Origin: CAZHOV01 sp964534315
Lineage (GTDB): Bacteria; Bacteroidota; Bacteroidia; Chitinophagales; Saprospiraceae
DNA length: 64,000 nucleotides
Direction of reading: 5' to 3'
Assembly: GCA_964534315.1 (NCBI GenBank)
Contig: CAZHOV010000004.1
Span: forward strand, 1-64,000
The notes beneath the pieces are model-generated. The model had not been told where the DNA came from. It saw only the letters and a list, made by a program, of their open reading frames with translations, and searched no databases. The first letter of the stretch is position 1. Each line of letters starts with the position of its first letter. This document shows, piece after piece, positions 8,600-17,600 of the stretch. The position numbers and the translations under genes were made by a program.

Positions 8600-9874
8600 C
8601 TACTGAATCTCCACCACTGAGCTCTCTGGCCACGGTGGAATCGGAGGCTTCCGAAAATTATTTTTCTTCCTGCCGTAAGGAGTCGGCAGAAGCCCCCAGA
8701 TTACCGGAACAGAATATGGCTTCGGGGGAAAAGGCGTAAACCCATCTGTCAGGACTACAACTACATTGGGCAAGGGTTTCTGTTCAAGCGCTGCTTCAAT
8801 CCCTTTAATCATATTCGTTCCACCGCCTCCCGGAAGACGATCTATCTGGAAAAGGTCTGAAAGTGTCTTAACCTCAATCGCCTCGTAGGAACGAACGTCG
8901 CAAGGAATAATGGTGACCGGGAAGCGGAAAGTCTGCAACATACCCATGATTTCACCCAAAACTTGCGAAAGCTCCTCCTGTCCGATCGAACCCGATGTAT
9001 CTACAACACAACTAATCATGACCTCCAGGGAGCCGGCAAGAGAAGGAATGATCAACGGGTCATAAACAGCTTGCCGCCTGTTCATTCTTCCAAAAGAGTA
9101 ATCAATTCGACTACCTACTCCCTGCGTAATTACTGTCCTTAACCGTTGCTTTATCGCTTTTCTCCAGTCAATTTTAGGCTTTAGTTGTTCTTCTACCCAT
9201 CTTTCCCATCCGCTACTTGAACCCTGTCTTTGCTCTTCGTTGTCCCTTGAAAATTCTTCCCTCCATTTCCGGGCAACCTCTGACCGGATATGATCCAGCT
9301 TCAGGGAGTCAAGCTGTTTCTCTTCTTCATCCAGGCTTACTTCCCAGGGGCGCATTTGACCATGCACGCCACTGCCCTCATCGTCAAAATCGCATGCTTC
9401 AAAAGAGCCTTCCTCGGATTCTGCCTGCTTCAAGAGTTTTTGATAATAGAATTCAGCGATTTGCTCGCAAGGAAGTTTAAAATCGTCGGGATAATAAGGT
9501 CGAAACTTTTCGGGAGGAGAAAACCCCGACCAACTCCCATCATTAATTTCCAGATCACAAGCCAGGTTCCAGAGACGAGCATCTGCATTTTTCTCACGTC
9601 CTCGTTCACCGTGACGCCTAAGGACATGCAGTATTTCGTGAATCCAGAGGAAGCCCAGTTCAGCCAGAACCTGAGGCTTGGGTATACTTTCTTCCGCAAT
9701 TTCCAGAACTGCTTCCGCGTTGAAAAAAATATCCATTTTCTCAGAAATAGCCGCTACTGGAACCTGTTCGGTCAGACGAATTCGGCAGGCGAAAAGAGCG
9801 GGTGCAAACCAGGGAAGCTTTTCGGCCGTGTAAGTCCGTGCCAGACGAAGCAGTTTTTCAGATTTTCTAGACAT
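8600..9874 (-). CDS. vWA protein with N-terminal metallopeptidase-like domain (COG3864/DUF2201 type)
   Basis: A 424-residue cytoplasmic protein. The N-terminal part (about 1-130) has HEILHVLRRHGER, with the zinc-type HEILH at 79-83 and a conserved NLACDLEIND near 103-112, as in DUF2201 putative metallopeptidases. The C-terminal vWA domain (about 283-400) has an intact MIDAS: DTSGS at 292-296, Thr353 in GGGGTN and Asp377 in LTDG. It follows the MoxR-type ATPase gene by 11 bp. Such pairs are a known module in which the AAA+ ATPase remodels clients together with the vWA partner. Peptidase activity is not proven by the motif alone. Confidence 0.9.
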   Translation of the reverse strand: MSRKSEKLLRLARTYTAEKLPWFAPALFACRIRLTEQVPVAAISEKMDIFFNAEAVLEIAEESIPKPQVLAELGFLWIHEILHVLRRHGERGREKNADARLWNLACDLEINDGSWSGFSPPEKFRPYYPDDFKLPCEQIAEFYYQKLLKQAESEEGSFEACDFDDEGSGVHGQMRPWEVSLDEEEKQLDSLKLDHIRSEVARKWREEFSRDNEEQRQGSSSGWERWVEEQLKPKIDWRKAIKQRLRTVITQGVGSRIDYSFGRMNRRQAVYDPLIIPSLAGSLEVMISCVVDTSGSIGQEELSQVLGEIMGMLQTFRFPVTIIPCDVRSYEAIEVKTLSDLFQIDRLPGGGGTNMIKGIEAALEQKPLPNVVVVLTDGFTPFPPKPYSVPVIWGLLPTPYGRKKNNFRKPPIPPWPESSVVEIQ

Positions 9875-9885
9875 AGTCAGGTCGA

Positions 9886-11076
9886 TTAGTCAAAAATTTC
9901 TACATATTCCACAATCCCAGCATTTGAAAAGACAGTTTGAATCCGCTCCTCGATCAGGGAATTTAGATTACTATCCTCCTGCCTGGATTCCATAAGGGCT
10001 TTTACCAGGAAGCTTTCTTTAAGAGCCATCCGCAAGGAGGCGTAAATCACATCCAGACATCCATTCTGGAACACTTGTTCTGTCAGATTGAGATATTGAA
10101 GGGTCATTCTGGGCAGTTCCTTACCGTTATAATGGATCAGGGTATCGGCGAGAGCCTCGAAGAGGACAAACAACTCGCCATCATTAAGATTATTCACGGA
10201 AAATTTCAGTTCTCCTGTCAACAGCTTTTGCGGGTCCGGAAGACGAAGTTTTTTTACAAATCCATAAAAAGCGAGTGCAGCGCCTTTCCCCACACAACCC
10301 TCCAGTAATTTCAATGAAGCGTTCGTCCCGTTTTTACCTTTGACCGGATCTATACCCAACACATCGCATGAAGCCATTAATGTTACTGCAAACTCCCAGG
10401 TTCGGGGGCTTGCAAAGGCATACTGCCCTTCTTCCTCGATGGATGTGTTCAGAAGATGTGGCGACAATTTCAGGAAAGCCTGCAGCCGGGCCTTCCAAAT
10501 CTTTAGGGCTCGTGAATGCTTTATTTCAGGAATTTCCGGCAAAGCAGGGCGCGGAAACCCTTGCTGCATACCTTTCAAAAAAGCCTCGGCTGACAATGAC
10601 CATTCCAGATGTACAAAACGATTAAGAAGGGGAGCCGTCAAATCCCAGCCTCCTGTGATCATATCGGGTGGATTGGCAGCCGAGACAATGCGGACCTTTA
10701 GCGGCAGAGGGTGAAAACCAACTTTGCGTTCCAAGACAAGTCGCAAAAGGGCAGCCTGAACCGAAGGAGGTGCCGTTGTGAGCTCATCCAAAAGGAGAAG
10801 TCCCTCACCATCCTGCCCAAACAGACCGATCCATTCGGGAGCAGCATAGTGAACCTTACCGTCCAGATGAATTGGTAGTCCGGAAAAGTCGGTCGGGTCG
10901 TGAATACTCGCGATTAACGTCTGGACTGGAAAGTCATCTTTTGCAAGCCCTTCCAAAAAGCTGGACTTTCCCTGACCGGGTTTCCCCCATAACAACACAG
11001 GAATGCCCATGGATCCCTTCGGAGCAGGGGTTTGCAATGCGATAAGCAGTGCAGTGGTGATATCGTTATTTTTCAT
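9886..11076 (-). CDS. MoxR-family AAA+ ATPase
   Basis: A 396-residue cytoplasmic AAA+ ATPase. Walker A GKPGQGKS is at 31-38, Walker B LLLLDE at 93-98, a sensor-1-like SAANPP near 133-138, and an NRF motif with the probable arginine finger at 152-154. The sequence TTAPPSVQAALLRLVLE after Walker B is typical of MoxR/RavA-like proteins. It lies between the 223-residue gene upstream and the vWA/metallopeptidase gene 11 bp downstream, giving a three-gene unit. MoxR proteins act as chaperones or remodelling ATPases with vWA partners. The client here is unknown. Confidence 0.92.
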   Translation of the reverse strand: MKNNDITTALLIALQTPAPKGSMGIPVLLWGKPGQGKSSFLEGLAKDDFPVQTLIASIHDPTDFSGLPIHLDGKVHYAAPEWIGLFGQDGEGLLLLDELTTAPPSVQAALLRLVLERKVGFHPLPLKVRIVSAANPPDMITGGWDLTAPLLNRFVHLEWSLSAEAFLKGMQQGFPRPALPEIPEIKHSRALKIWKARLQAFLKLSPHLLNTSIEEEGQYAFASPRTWEFAVTLMASCDVLGIDPVKGKNGTNASLKLLEGCVGKGAALAFYGFVKKLRLPDPQKLLTGELKFSVNNLNDGELFVLFEALADTLIHYNGKELPRMTLQYLNLTEQVFQNGCLDVIYASLRMALKESFLVKALMESRQEDSNLNSLIEERIQTVFSNAGIVEYVEIFD

Positions 11077-11111
11077 AAAAAAACTGTTTTTGAACTTTGA
11101 AAAAAGTATGA

Positions 11112-11783
11112 TTAATTAACCGCATCCCCGGGGTTTAATTTGTAGCTTCGATTGAGAAATTTCCAAATTTCGGACGCAACATACGGATCCGGATCTTCCT
11201 TAGCCTTGTGTAAGAGTAATTCAGTGATTGCAGGTCCCATCTTATCCAGCGATCTACACGCCCGTTTCCTTCTATCTGGATCCTCAGAGAACAGCTGAAG
11301 TAACCGCTCGATTCGGTTTTTGCTCAGCTCATCAAATCGTCCTTTGCGACGAAGTTCAAAGACGAATTTGAAATAATCTGAATGCCGCTCGTGGGGATAA
11401 AAACGGAGGTAGGAGAGATACCCAGGCTTCTTCTCTCTTAGCTGCCTAAACTCCAGCCATGCCCCTCCCAGCCATTCAGGAATACTTTTGGCTTGAACAT
11501 ATTCAATTGCAACAAGGGGCATTGCAAGTTTCAACTCCTTTTCGTAGTACTGCTTCCCCGGCAGTTCTCCTTGTTTCCCCATGCACAGTCTGACCAATGC
11601 ATCTGGAAACACACTGCTCGGATCATATACATCGAGTACTTCCCCAAAAACCGTTGCTTTGACCATTAAAGGACTTTCAGCACTCCCTCTCTTCAAGTTA
11701 AGCGACAATTCTACACAGAATTCAGGGGGAACGAGAACAGGCTGTTGATTCACTTTACTTATGTTATTCGTTATTAATATCAT
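11112..11783 (-). CDS. Unknown protein preceding the MoxR/vWA pair
   Basis: I do not recognise the family of this 223-residue protein. The N-terminal half is mixed (strand-rich to about 80). The C-terminal half (about 140-223) is helical, with LLQLFSEDPDRRKRACRSL and KAKEDPDPYVASEIWKFL, which resembles one or two HEAT-type repeats. There is no signal peptide or TM segment. A GGAGG sequence lies a few bases before the ATG on the minus strand, which is notable because Bacteroidota seldom depend on Shine-Dalgarno sites. It is the first gene of the unit with the MoxR ATPase (35 bp gap), so it is the best candidate for the third partner of that module. Confidence 0.75.
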   Translation of the reverse strand: MILITNNISKVNQQPVLVPPEFCVELSLNLKRGSAESPLMVKATVFGEVLDVYDPSSVFPDALVRLCMGKQGELPGKQYYEKELKLAMPLVAIEYVQAKSIPEWLGGAWLEFRQLREKKPGYLSYLRFYPHERHSDYFKFVFELRRKGRFDELSKNRIERLLQLFSEDPDRRKRACRSLDKMGPAITELLLHKAKEDPDPYVASEIWKFLNRSYKLNPGDAVN

Positions 11784-11845
11784 GCTTTAACCTCCGGCTT
11801 ATTGGGGAGGCCGGCTTTTTCATTCCAGGAAACAGCCGTCACTAC

Positions 11846-12250
11846 CTATGCAAAGAAGACGCCTCGGAGTTTCTTTTCCGATGTCTTCACCGCATGCTGG
11901 ATGACCTTCAGTCCGAAAATTATCACTCCATAGATCAAAATAATCCCAATACTGACATCGCTCTCATGTGAAAAAGAGGTCAACAAACCACCTCCAGTAG
12001 CCCAGACTGCTCCCCAAATCAGGTCATTAATCTTATTCCGCCGATCCATTTCCGGTGCATCCTGTTCTGCCATTCGGAGCAACAACCTTTTTGCTTGCTT
12101 TACATAATTGTCTATATCAGTTGTCTCTGCGCCAAGATGAGTGAGATGCTCTCGTGCCTTATCGTAAGTATGTCCCTCCAGAAGGAAGGCCAGGGCTTTA
12201 ATAATCCATTCTTCCTGGGGAGAATAAGTTCTTTCACTAAAGCTTTCCAT
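11846..12250 (-). CDS. Small two-TM protein, family copy 2
   Basis: A 134-residue paralogue of the protein at 3328-3708. The cytoplasmic helical part (about 10-70, with EEWIIKAL and LLEGHT) precedes TM1 (about 77-93, GAVWATGGG) and TM2 (about 100-120), then a short basic tail (TSEKKLRG). A third, decayed copy is at 8230-8357. It lies 62 bp upstream of the 223-residue gene of the MoxR unit on the same strand. The shared upstream CATACAAGT element suggests common control of the family. Function is unknown; an adaptor or membrane effector is conceivable. Confidence 0.75.
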   Translation of the reverse strand: MESFSERTYSPQEEWIIKALAFLLEGHTYDKAREHLTHLGAETTDIDNYVKQAKRLLLRMAEQDAPEMDRRNKINDLIWGAVWATGGGLLTSFSHESDVSIGIILIYGVIIFGLKVIQHAVKTSEKKLRGVFFA

Positions 12251-12313
12251 AGGTCGATTTTTACGTTAGTAGATGAATTCCTATTGAATTTACTCCAAAG
12301 AAAAGGTGGAAGT

Positions 12314-12328
12314 ACTTGTATGGAATAT
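12314..12328 (-). promoter_or_regulatory. CATACAAGT-type upstream element, copy 3
   Basis: The minus-strand core TTCCATACAAGT sits about 64 bp upstream of the two-TM gene start, matching copies at 3771-3785 and 8401-8415 in distance and sequence. Confidence 0.4.
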
Positions 12329-12427
12329 TTCTAGTGTAGAGAATAGACGCTCTTGGGCTTGGACGGGAAGTGTGAATCGTCCGTTGCCCGGGAGAGCATT
12401 ATAGAAAATCAAACGGATTGGGAGAAT

Positions 12428-12862
12428 TTAATTCAAATCCACCAGGTCGGCCAACCACTCTGCTGGTGATTTGACACCTTGGTTGGGAGTCCTGAGCCCA
12501 ACTGCCCGGGCTACTGCCCTTGCAAAGCTCCTACAGTCTCTTACTCCCAAGATGTAGCCTTTGTTCTGATATTGCTGAATAACTTTCAGTCCTTCGCGAT
12601 AAGCTGTTGGCGATACTTTCCAGCCGTAGCTTATATCGTAGGGACGGGGTCCGTCATTCAAAACTCCTTCCGGATAAAAACCGTAGGCTTGCTTATTATT
12701 TCCTTCGGCGAATTCAACCCAAACGTGGCCGATCCAACTGATCTCGCTGTAGTCTCCAGAAATATTTGCGTAAAAAGTTACGGTTTGGGCTTTCGCCTCC
12801 TGGCTGAAAATCCCCGAAATGAGGAACAGCATGACAATTGCTAACTTTTTCATATTCGTCAA
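12428..12862 (-). CDS. Exported papain-like (permuted NlpC/DUF4105-like) protein
   Basis: A 144-residue exported protein with a clear signal peptide (about 1-25, cut near AKAQ). Residue His46 in WIGHVWVEF is followed by YGFYPEG at 60-66 and Cys110 in VRDCRSFARAVARAVGL. A His before the Cys, with a YGFYP segment between them, resembles permuted papain-fold enzymes of the DUF4105/LRAT-like group, which cleave peptide or lipid amide bonds. That assignment is by motif only. The start could be at 12862 or at the second ATG (12853). A frameshifted partial copy is at 8438-8598. Confidence 0.75.
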   Translation of the reverse strand: MTNMKKLAIVMLFLISGIFSQEAKAQTVTFYANISGDYSEISWIGHVWVEFAEGNNKQAYGFYPEGVLNDGPRPYDISYGWKVSPTAYREGLKVIQQYQNKGYILGVRDCRSFARAVARAVGLRTPNQGVKSPAEWLADLVDLN

Positions 12863-12901
12863 TTTTTAATTTGGTTACTTTTTGATAATTCGAACAAGGT
12901 T

Positions 12902-14515
12902 TTATGCAACTCCATTTACCTCCCTCAGGCGTTTATGAAATACCAGCGGGAAAAGGACCGCCGTTGCCGCCAGCAACCAGGTAAAGAACCAGAAGTAATC
13001 ACTTCCCTGCAAGCGGTAGTCATACAATTTGGCGGGATAATCCGGGTCGCTATCGGGCTTGAACCCCCCTGTCGTTTCGACTGAACTGCCATCCGGGTTT
13101 TCAAGCGTGAATGTCGCGGGGTCAGCAGTTGAGACAACCCGGAACTCTCCCATCAGGTCATTATTGAGAGTGTCTTTTCCGACCAACTCCAAGCCATTAA
13201 TGCCACTCAATTGTACAAGGTCGCCGTTGCTCAGGTCATACTGGCCGTCGCCCAGGTAAAGCTGAGTTACAGATCCGCTTTGGAGGCTAAAGGAAGCCAG
13301 CCCGACGAGCAGCCACTTATTGATAAAAGCCGTAAGGATATTCCCCAGGGCAATTGACAGAGCGTAAAAGCTCATCACGGTAGAGCGCAGACCTTTTGGC
13401 GCAGCTGCATACCCCAGTTCCAGCAGAGTGATCGATACCAGGATCTCTGCTGCCGTAAGGAAGAGATAGGCGAGGACCTGCCATTCGATGGATACAGTCT
13501 GTTGGACATCGATCTTTTCCTGAAGCAGGGCGACGATCACAAAGGAAATGATAGCCAGGAAAAAGCCCGCCGTTATTTTCTGTACTGCGTTGAGAGGGAT
13601 ATATTTCCGGAGTTTCGGGTACAGGAAGGCCGAAAAGACCGGAGCAAGTATGATGATCAAAACCGGATTGAAGGCCTGCAACTCGGATGGCTTGACCGGT
13701 ATCCCGAGGATATCCTTTTCCATGAAGGTACTTACGGCCTGCAGGATCCATGTAGAGGCTGTCTGGTCAAAACAGGCCCAGAAAAAGGCTCCAAAAAGAT
13801 AGAAGGGAAGCACCTGAACAAGCAGTTGGCGCGCCTCCGGGCCCAGGATCCGTTGCCGAAAAGCCCGCCAGCCGGAAGGCGGTACCATACGAAAGTGTTT
13901 GTTGCGATATCCGAGCCAGAGTACAAAGGTAGCGATCACCATCAGCACACCAGGCACTCCAAAAGTCAGCTTGACATTCCAGTTCTTTTCATCCAGCCAC
14001 TCACTGGTAAGCATCTTTTCTGCCGTCAGGTAGGCGATAGTCGCTCCGCCATTAATAAACACATAGAACCATGAATAAAGTCGCTCCCGGATGCTATCCG
14101 GCCGGCCTTCTACCTGATCTCCGAGAAAGCTGGCCACATTCGGCTTGATGCCGCCGGCGCCCATGGCAATAAGGCCGCCCCCCAGAAGGAGACCTGTACG
14201 GGTTTCATTGAAGGCCAGGATAAAGTGTCCCAAGCAATAAATAAGGGACAGGCTGAAGATTGTCCGGTAACGCCCCAGGAAAGCATCTGCCAAAAACGCA
14301 CCAAGTAAAGGCGTTACATATGCTACAGCAATAAACGTGTGTAGCCAGGCAACAGCTTCTGGTTTGGACATGGGAGCCAGTTCTCCCATTTCATTCTTAA
14401 GGTAGGTCGTCAGAAAAATAACGAGTACGCCCTTCATTCCGTAGAAGGACCAGCGCTCGGCCAGTTCGTTGCCGAACAGGTAGCGGGCGCCTTTGGGAAA
14501 TTGATTGACTGTCAT
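12902..14515 (-). CDS. POT/PTR-family proton-dependent oligopeptide transporter
   Basis: A 537-residue inner-membrane transporter. The N-terminus has the POT hallmark GNELAERWSFYGMKGVL (the ExxERFxYYG region), and about a dozen hydrophobic helices follow. It should import di- and tripeptides with protons. An extra hydrophilic insertion (about 410-505, with repeated Asp/Gly/Asn and a DGSSVETTGGF segment) sits before the last helix and looks like a small non-cytoplasmic domain, unusual in the family. A perfect 16-bp palindrome lies 20 bp upstream of the start. The gene sits in the accessory block among exported peptidases, where peptide uptake would fit. Confidence 0.92.
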   Translation of the reverse strand: MTVNQFPKGARYLFGNELAERWSFYGMKGVLVIFLTTYLKNEMGELAPMSKPEAVAWLHTFIAVAYVTPLLGAFLADAFLGRYRTIFSLSLIYCLGHFILAFNETRTGLLLGGGLIAMGAGGIKPNVASFLGDQVEGRPDSIRERLYSWFYVFINGGATIAYLTAEKMLTSEWLDEKNWNVKLTFGVPGVLMVIATFVLWLGYRNKHFRMVPPSGWRAFRQRILGPEARQLLVQVLPFYLFGAFFWACFDQTASTWILQAVSTFMEKDILGIPVKPSELQAFNPVLIIILAPVFSAFLYPKLRKYIPLNAVQKITAGFFLAIISFVIVALLQEKIDVQQTVSIEWQVLAYLFLTAAEILVSITLLELGYAAAPKGLRSTVMSFYALSIALGNILTAFINKWLLVGLASFSLQSGSVTQLYLGDGQYDLSNGDLVQLSGINGLELVGKDTLNNDLMGEFRVVSTADPATFTLENPDGSSVETTGGFKPDSDPDYPAKLYDYRLQGSDYFWFFTWLLAATAVLFPLVFHKRLREVNGVA

Positions 14516-14534
14516 AGCAATATTGGTTTGATTA

Positions 14535-14550
14535 ATATTGGTACCAATAT
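14535..14550. promoter_or_regulatory. Perfect 16-bp palindrome upstream of the POT transporter
   Basis: ATATTGGTACCAATAT is a perfect palindrome 20-35 bp upstream of the transporter start codon. It is a good candidate operator for a dimeric repressor or activator. No regulator gene of known type is adjacent. Confidence 0.5.
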
Positions 14551-14614
14551 CGCTGGGTGGGGATTTTATCGAATTGTATGAACCTCTATTTTACACACAT
14601 TAAAAAGATGAGTG

Positions 14615-17600
14615 TCATATGTCAAATTCATTTCGCCTTAAAGCTACCCGTACCCTGTCATCAACCTTATTATTCAACCAATGATTAAGTTCACCCAAAT
14701 AAAGCCATATAAAATCATGAAGGCCCGCTTTAAGGTGATCTATTTCAGTATTATATCCCGTTATTAAAGTATTGTTTTCCTCCTCCGCTAGATCATTTAA
14801 TGCGTTTAAAAGCTCATCTAGTATTATTCCATCTTGGGTTTCAGCAGTCAAAGGTTCAATATTAGGATAAACGCTATTAAAAATCTCTCTATAAGCACCC
14901 AAATTATCAAAAATTATTTCATCATTAAAATGGAAATTGGCCCTTATGTCTTTCACCCATTTCTCCAAAGCTTTACAATTACCTTTTATTGCTTCATTAT
15001 TCACAAATTTGATTTTTACTCTTCCGATAAATTTCATTATATTATTTACTGTTTCTTGAGCCTTCTTATAGTTTTGTTGATCCAAAAAATAGATTTGAAG
15101 TTCCTCAAGAAGCTCAGCATCCGTTCTTCCCATTCGCCCTTCAAATCCATTTTCGAGCCAGATTACTTCCTCTACAGTCAAACTTCCTGGATCGATAGCA
15201 GCGATATCTCCATGTTTTAAAAGGGGGTTTAAAGTTTTTTCCTTTGACAATGCGAGATGAGTGTTAAAGAGGTCTGATGCCTTTTGTTGAGAAAAGGGTT
15301 TTCGCAAGCTGAGTCTAATATCAAGTACCGTCTCTCCGTATCCGTATAGTTTTATTTCACCTTCGAGTTCTTCAATTTTTTTCTTTACCTGTTTAGTCTC
15401 CTTTTTTTTCTCTTTAACCTCTTTCTGAAATTTGTCTATCTTTTCTTGATACTCTCTTATCTTTTCCTCAACAGTAACTATCAAGGTATCATTATTAACC
15501 CCACCTTTAAGTTTTTTGATTTTCTTTTCAAGTTTTTCAATTTCCTCTTTTTTCTCTTTAACCTCTTCCTGAAATTTGTCTATTTTTTTTTGATGCTCAA
15601 CTAACTTACTCTGATATTTATTTATCTTTTCCTCAAATGAGCTCCACATTTTTTTAAAAAAACTATCTTCAAATCTTTTGGTTTTATTTTTGAGTTTTTT
15701 AATCTCCTTTTTGAGTTCATCAATTTCCTTTCCGGGCTTCTTTAGTTTATCTTTACTTTCATCCTGTTCAACTTTTTCCCAAAAGTTGTCTATCTTTTGT
15801 TTAAGTTCATTTTCCTTTTCCACAATATGATACCTCAAGTTTTTATAAAAATCATTTTCAATCTTTCTAATTTCCTCTTCAAGTTCTTCAATTTTTTCCC
15901 TTACCTGTTTAGTCTCCTCCTTTTTCTCTTTAACCTCTTCCTGAAATTTGTCTATCTGACATTGGCGCTTCTCTATCTCTTTCTCAATATCTCCCCACTT
16001 TTTTATAAAAAAGTTATCTGCACGTTCTTTGATTTTATCTCTGAGTTCTTTGATTTCAACTTTTAACTGTTTGGCCTTATCCTTTTTCTCTTTAAGTTCT
16101 TTGATTTCAACTTCTTTCTGCTCTATCTCTTTCTCAATAGGTACCCAAATTTTTTTAAAAAAGTTAATTAGATTTGTTGCAACTTTTGTAGATTCTGGGG
16201 GATTCTTATCACTGGACTTTTTCTTTTTATTGAAATACAATTCCCCCAAAAGCGATTCTTTGTTATCGCAGAAAAAAATGTTTTTCCAATCCTTTCCCTG
16301 CAGAAGATGTCGAGCTAAGTTATGGTTTTCATCAAAGGACAAATCAGCACCTTCAAGTAAACTTGAAACTTCTGCCTGGGTTTCTTTGTCGTTCCCTACT
16401 AAATTTTTATTTTTTGCTGCCGGAATAAGAATTCTTTCATCAATCAATCTAAAAATACCAGACCAATGCCACCCATCTACAGAAAGTGATAGAATTATTC
16501 TTCTGGCTGCCATTTTATGGATAAAATTTTTACAATGCGTATCATTGTATTCACCAGTTTTACTTTGGATTATGCTTCTAAGATTCATTAGATCTGGCAA
16601 TTTGCCATCATCCAAGGATATTACATTACCTTCCTCGTTTTTCTCACAGGCTTCTTGAACTCCCTTAACCCAGTTATCAGTCAATGAATTGATTTCATCA
16701 TCAATGTTCTTTTTATCACCTACGGGCAACCCACGGTACCAAGAGTAGATACCCGCAAGCCTTTTCCAAGATGAAGCATAATCCTCAGGTCGGTGAATTA
16801 ACTCATCATATTTATATTTCCCTGCTTCCTCCAGCTTTTCAAAAAACTCTTCTTTATCCAAGGGGTTTCTGCTTATCACTCTTTCCTTGGCAAACCAGCC
16901 TATACTTTCTCCCAGGTTTTTTTGAGCCTGGCGCATGATACCTCCTGACCTGGATGAGAGCACGAAAAAGGCAAGATTATGGCGAATATTCCTTTTTAGG
17001 TAAGAGATCAATCCGGGTCCCTGCAAGGGTTGCATTACTTTTACGCCTTGTATTTCATCCTCCATTATCCAGTCTGCAATAAGAACGGAAATGAATTTGG
17101 CAGGCTTCCTATTTCCTCCAATCTCCAATTCTCCTTTCGCATCTTTTTTTAGTATCTCAACAGCCTTTTTCCCTGAATTCGCCGCTATCGCAGTAAGTCC
17201 GGCCTCTTCCAGCATTTCTTTGATGCTCTCTGCTTCCTGATCGTCAACCACGAGTACAGCCCAACTCTTAATCTCTTTCCTTTGCTCCTCAGTCCTGTTT
17301 TCTCCTTTTAGCAGCGACTCCCATCTCTTGTCAAACCCTCTTATAACTTCACGGAGTTCACTAGCGGCTTCATCAGGCTTTTCCAGGTTGATCTTATTTT
17401 CAGAAAAATAATCTTCTATTGAGTCTAGACAATCACTGTTGACCTTTTTAAATTGTTCGATATTACCTGGTTTTATCAAAGGACGGACCTTCTTATCCAA
17501 ATAGTCGTTTACATACCCACATAGTGAATTTATATCCTCTGCTAGCCAATTATTATCTATGAACTCCGCGCGTATATCATGTAAGGCATGATGAAGTAGC

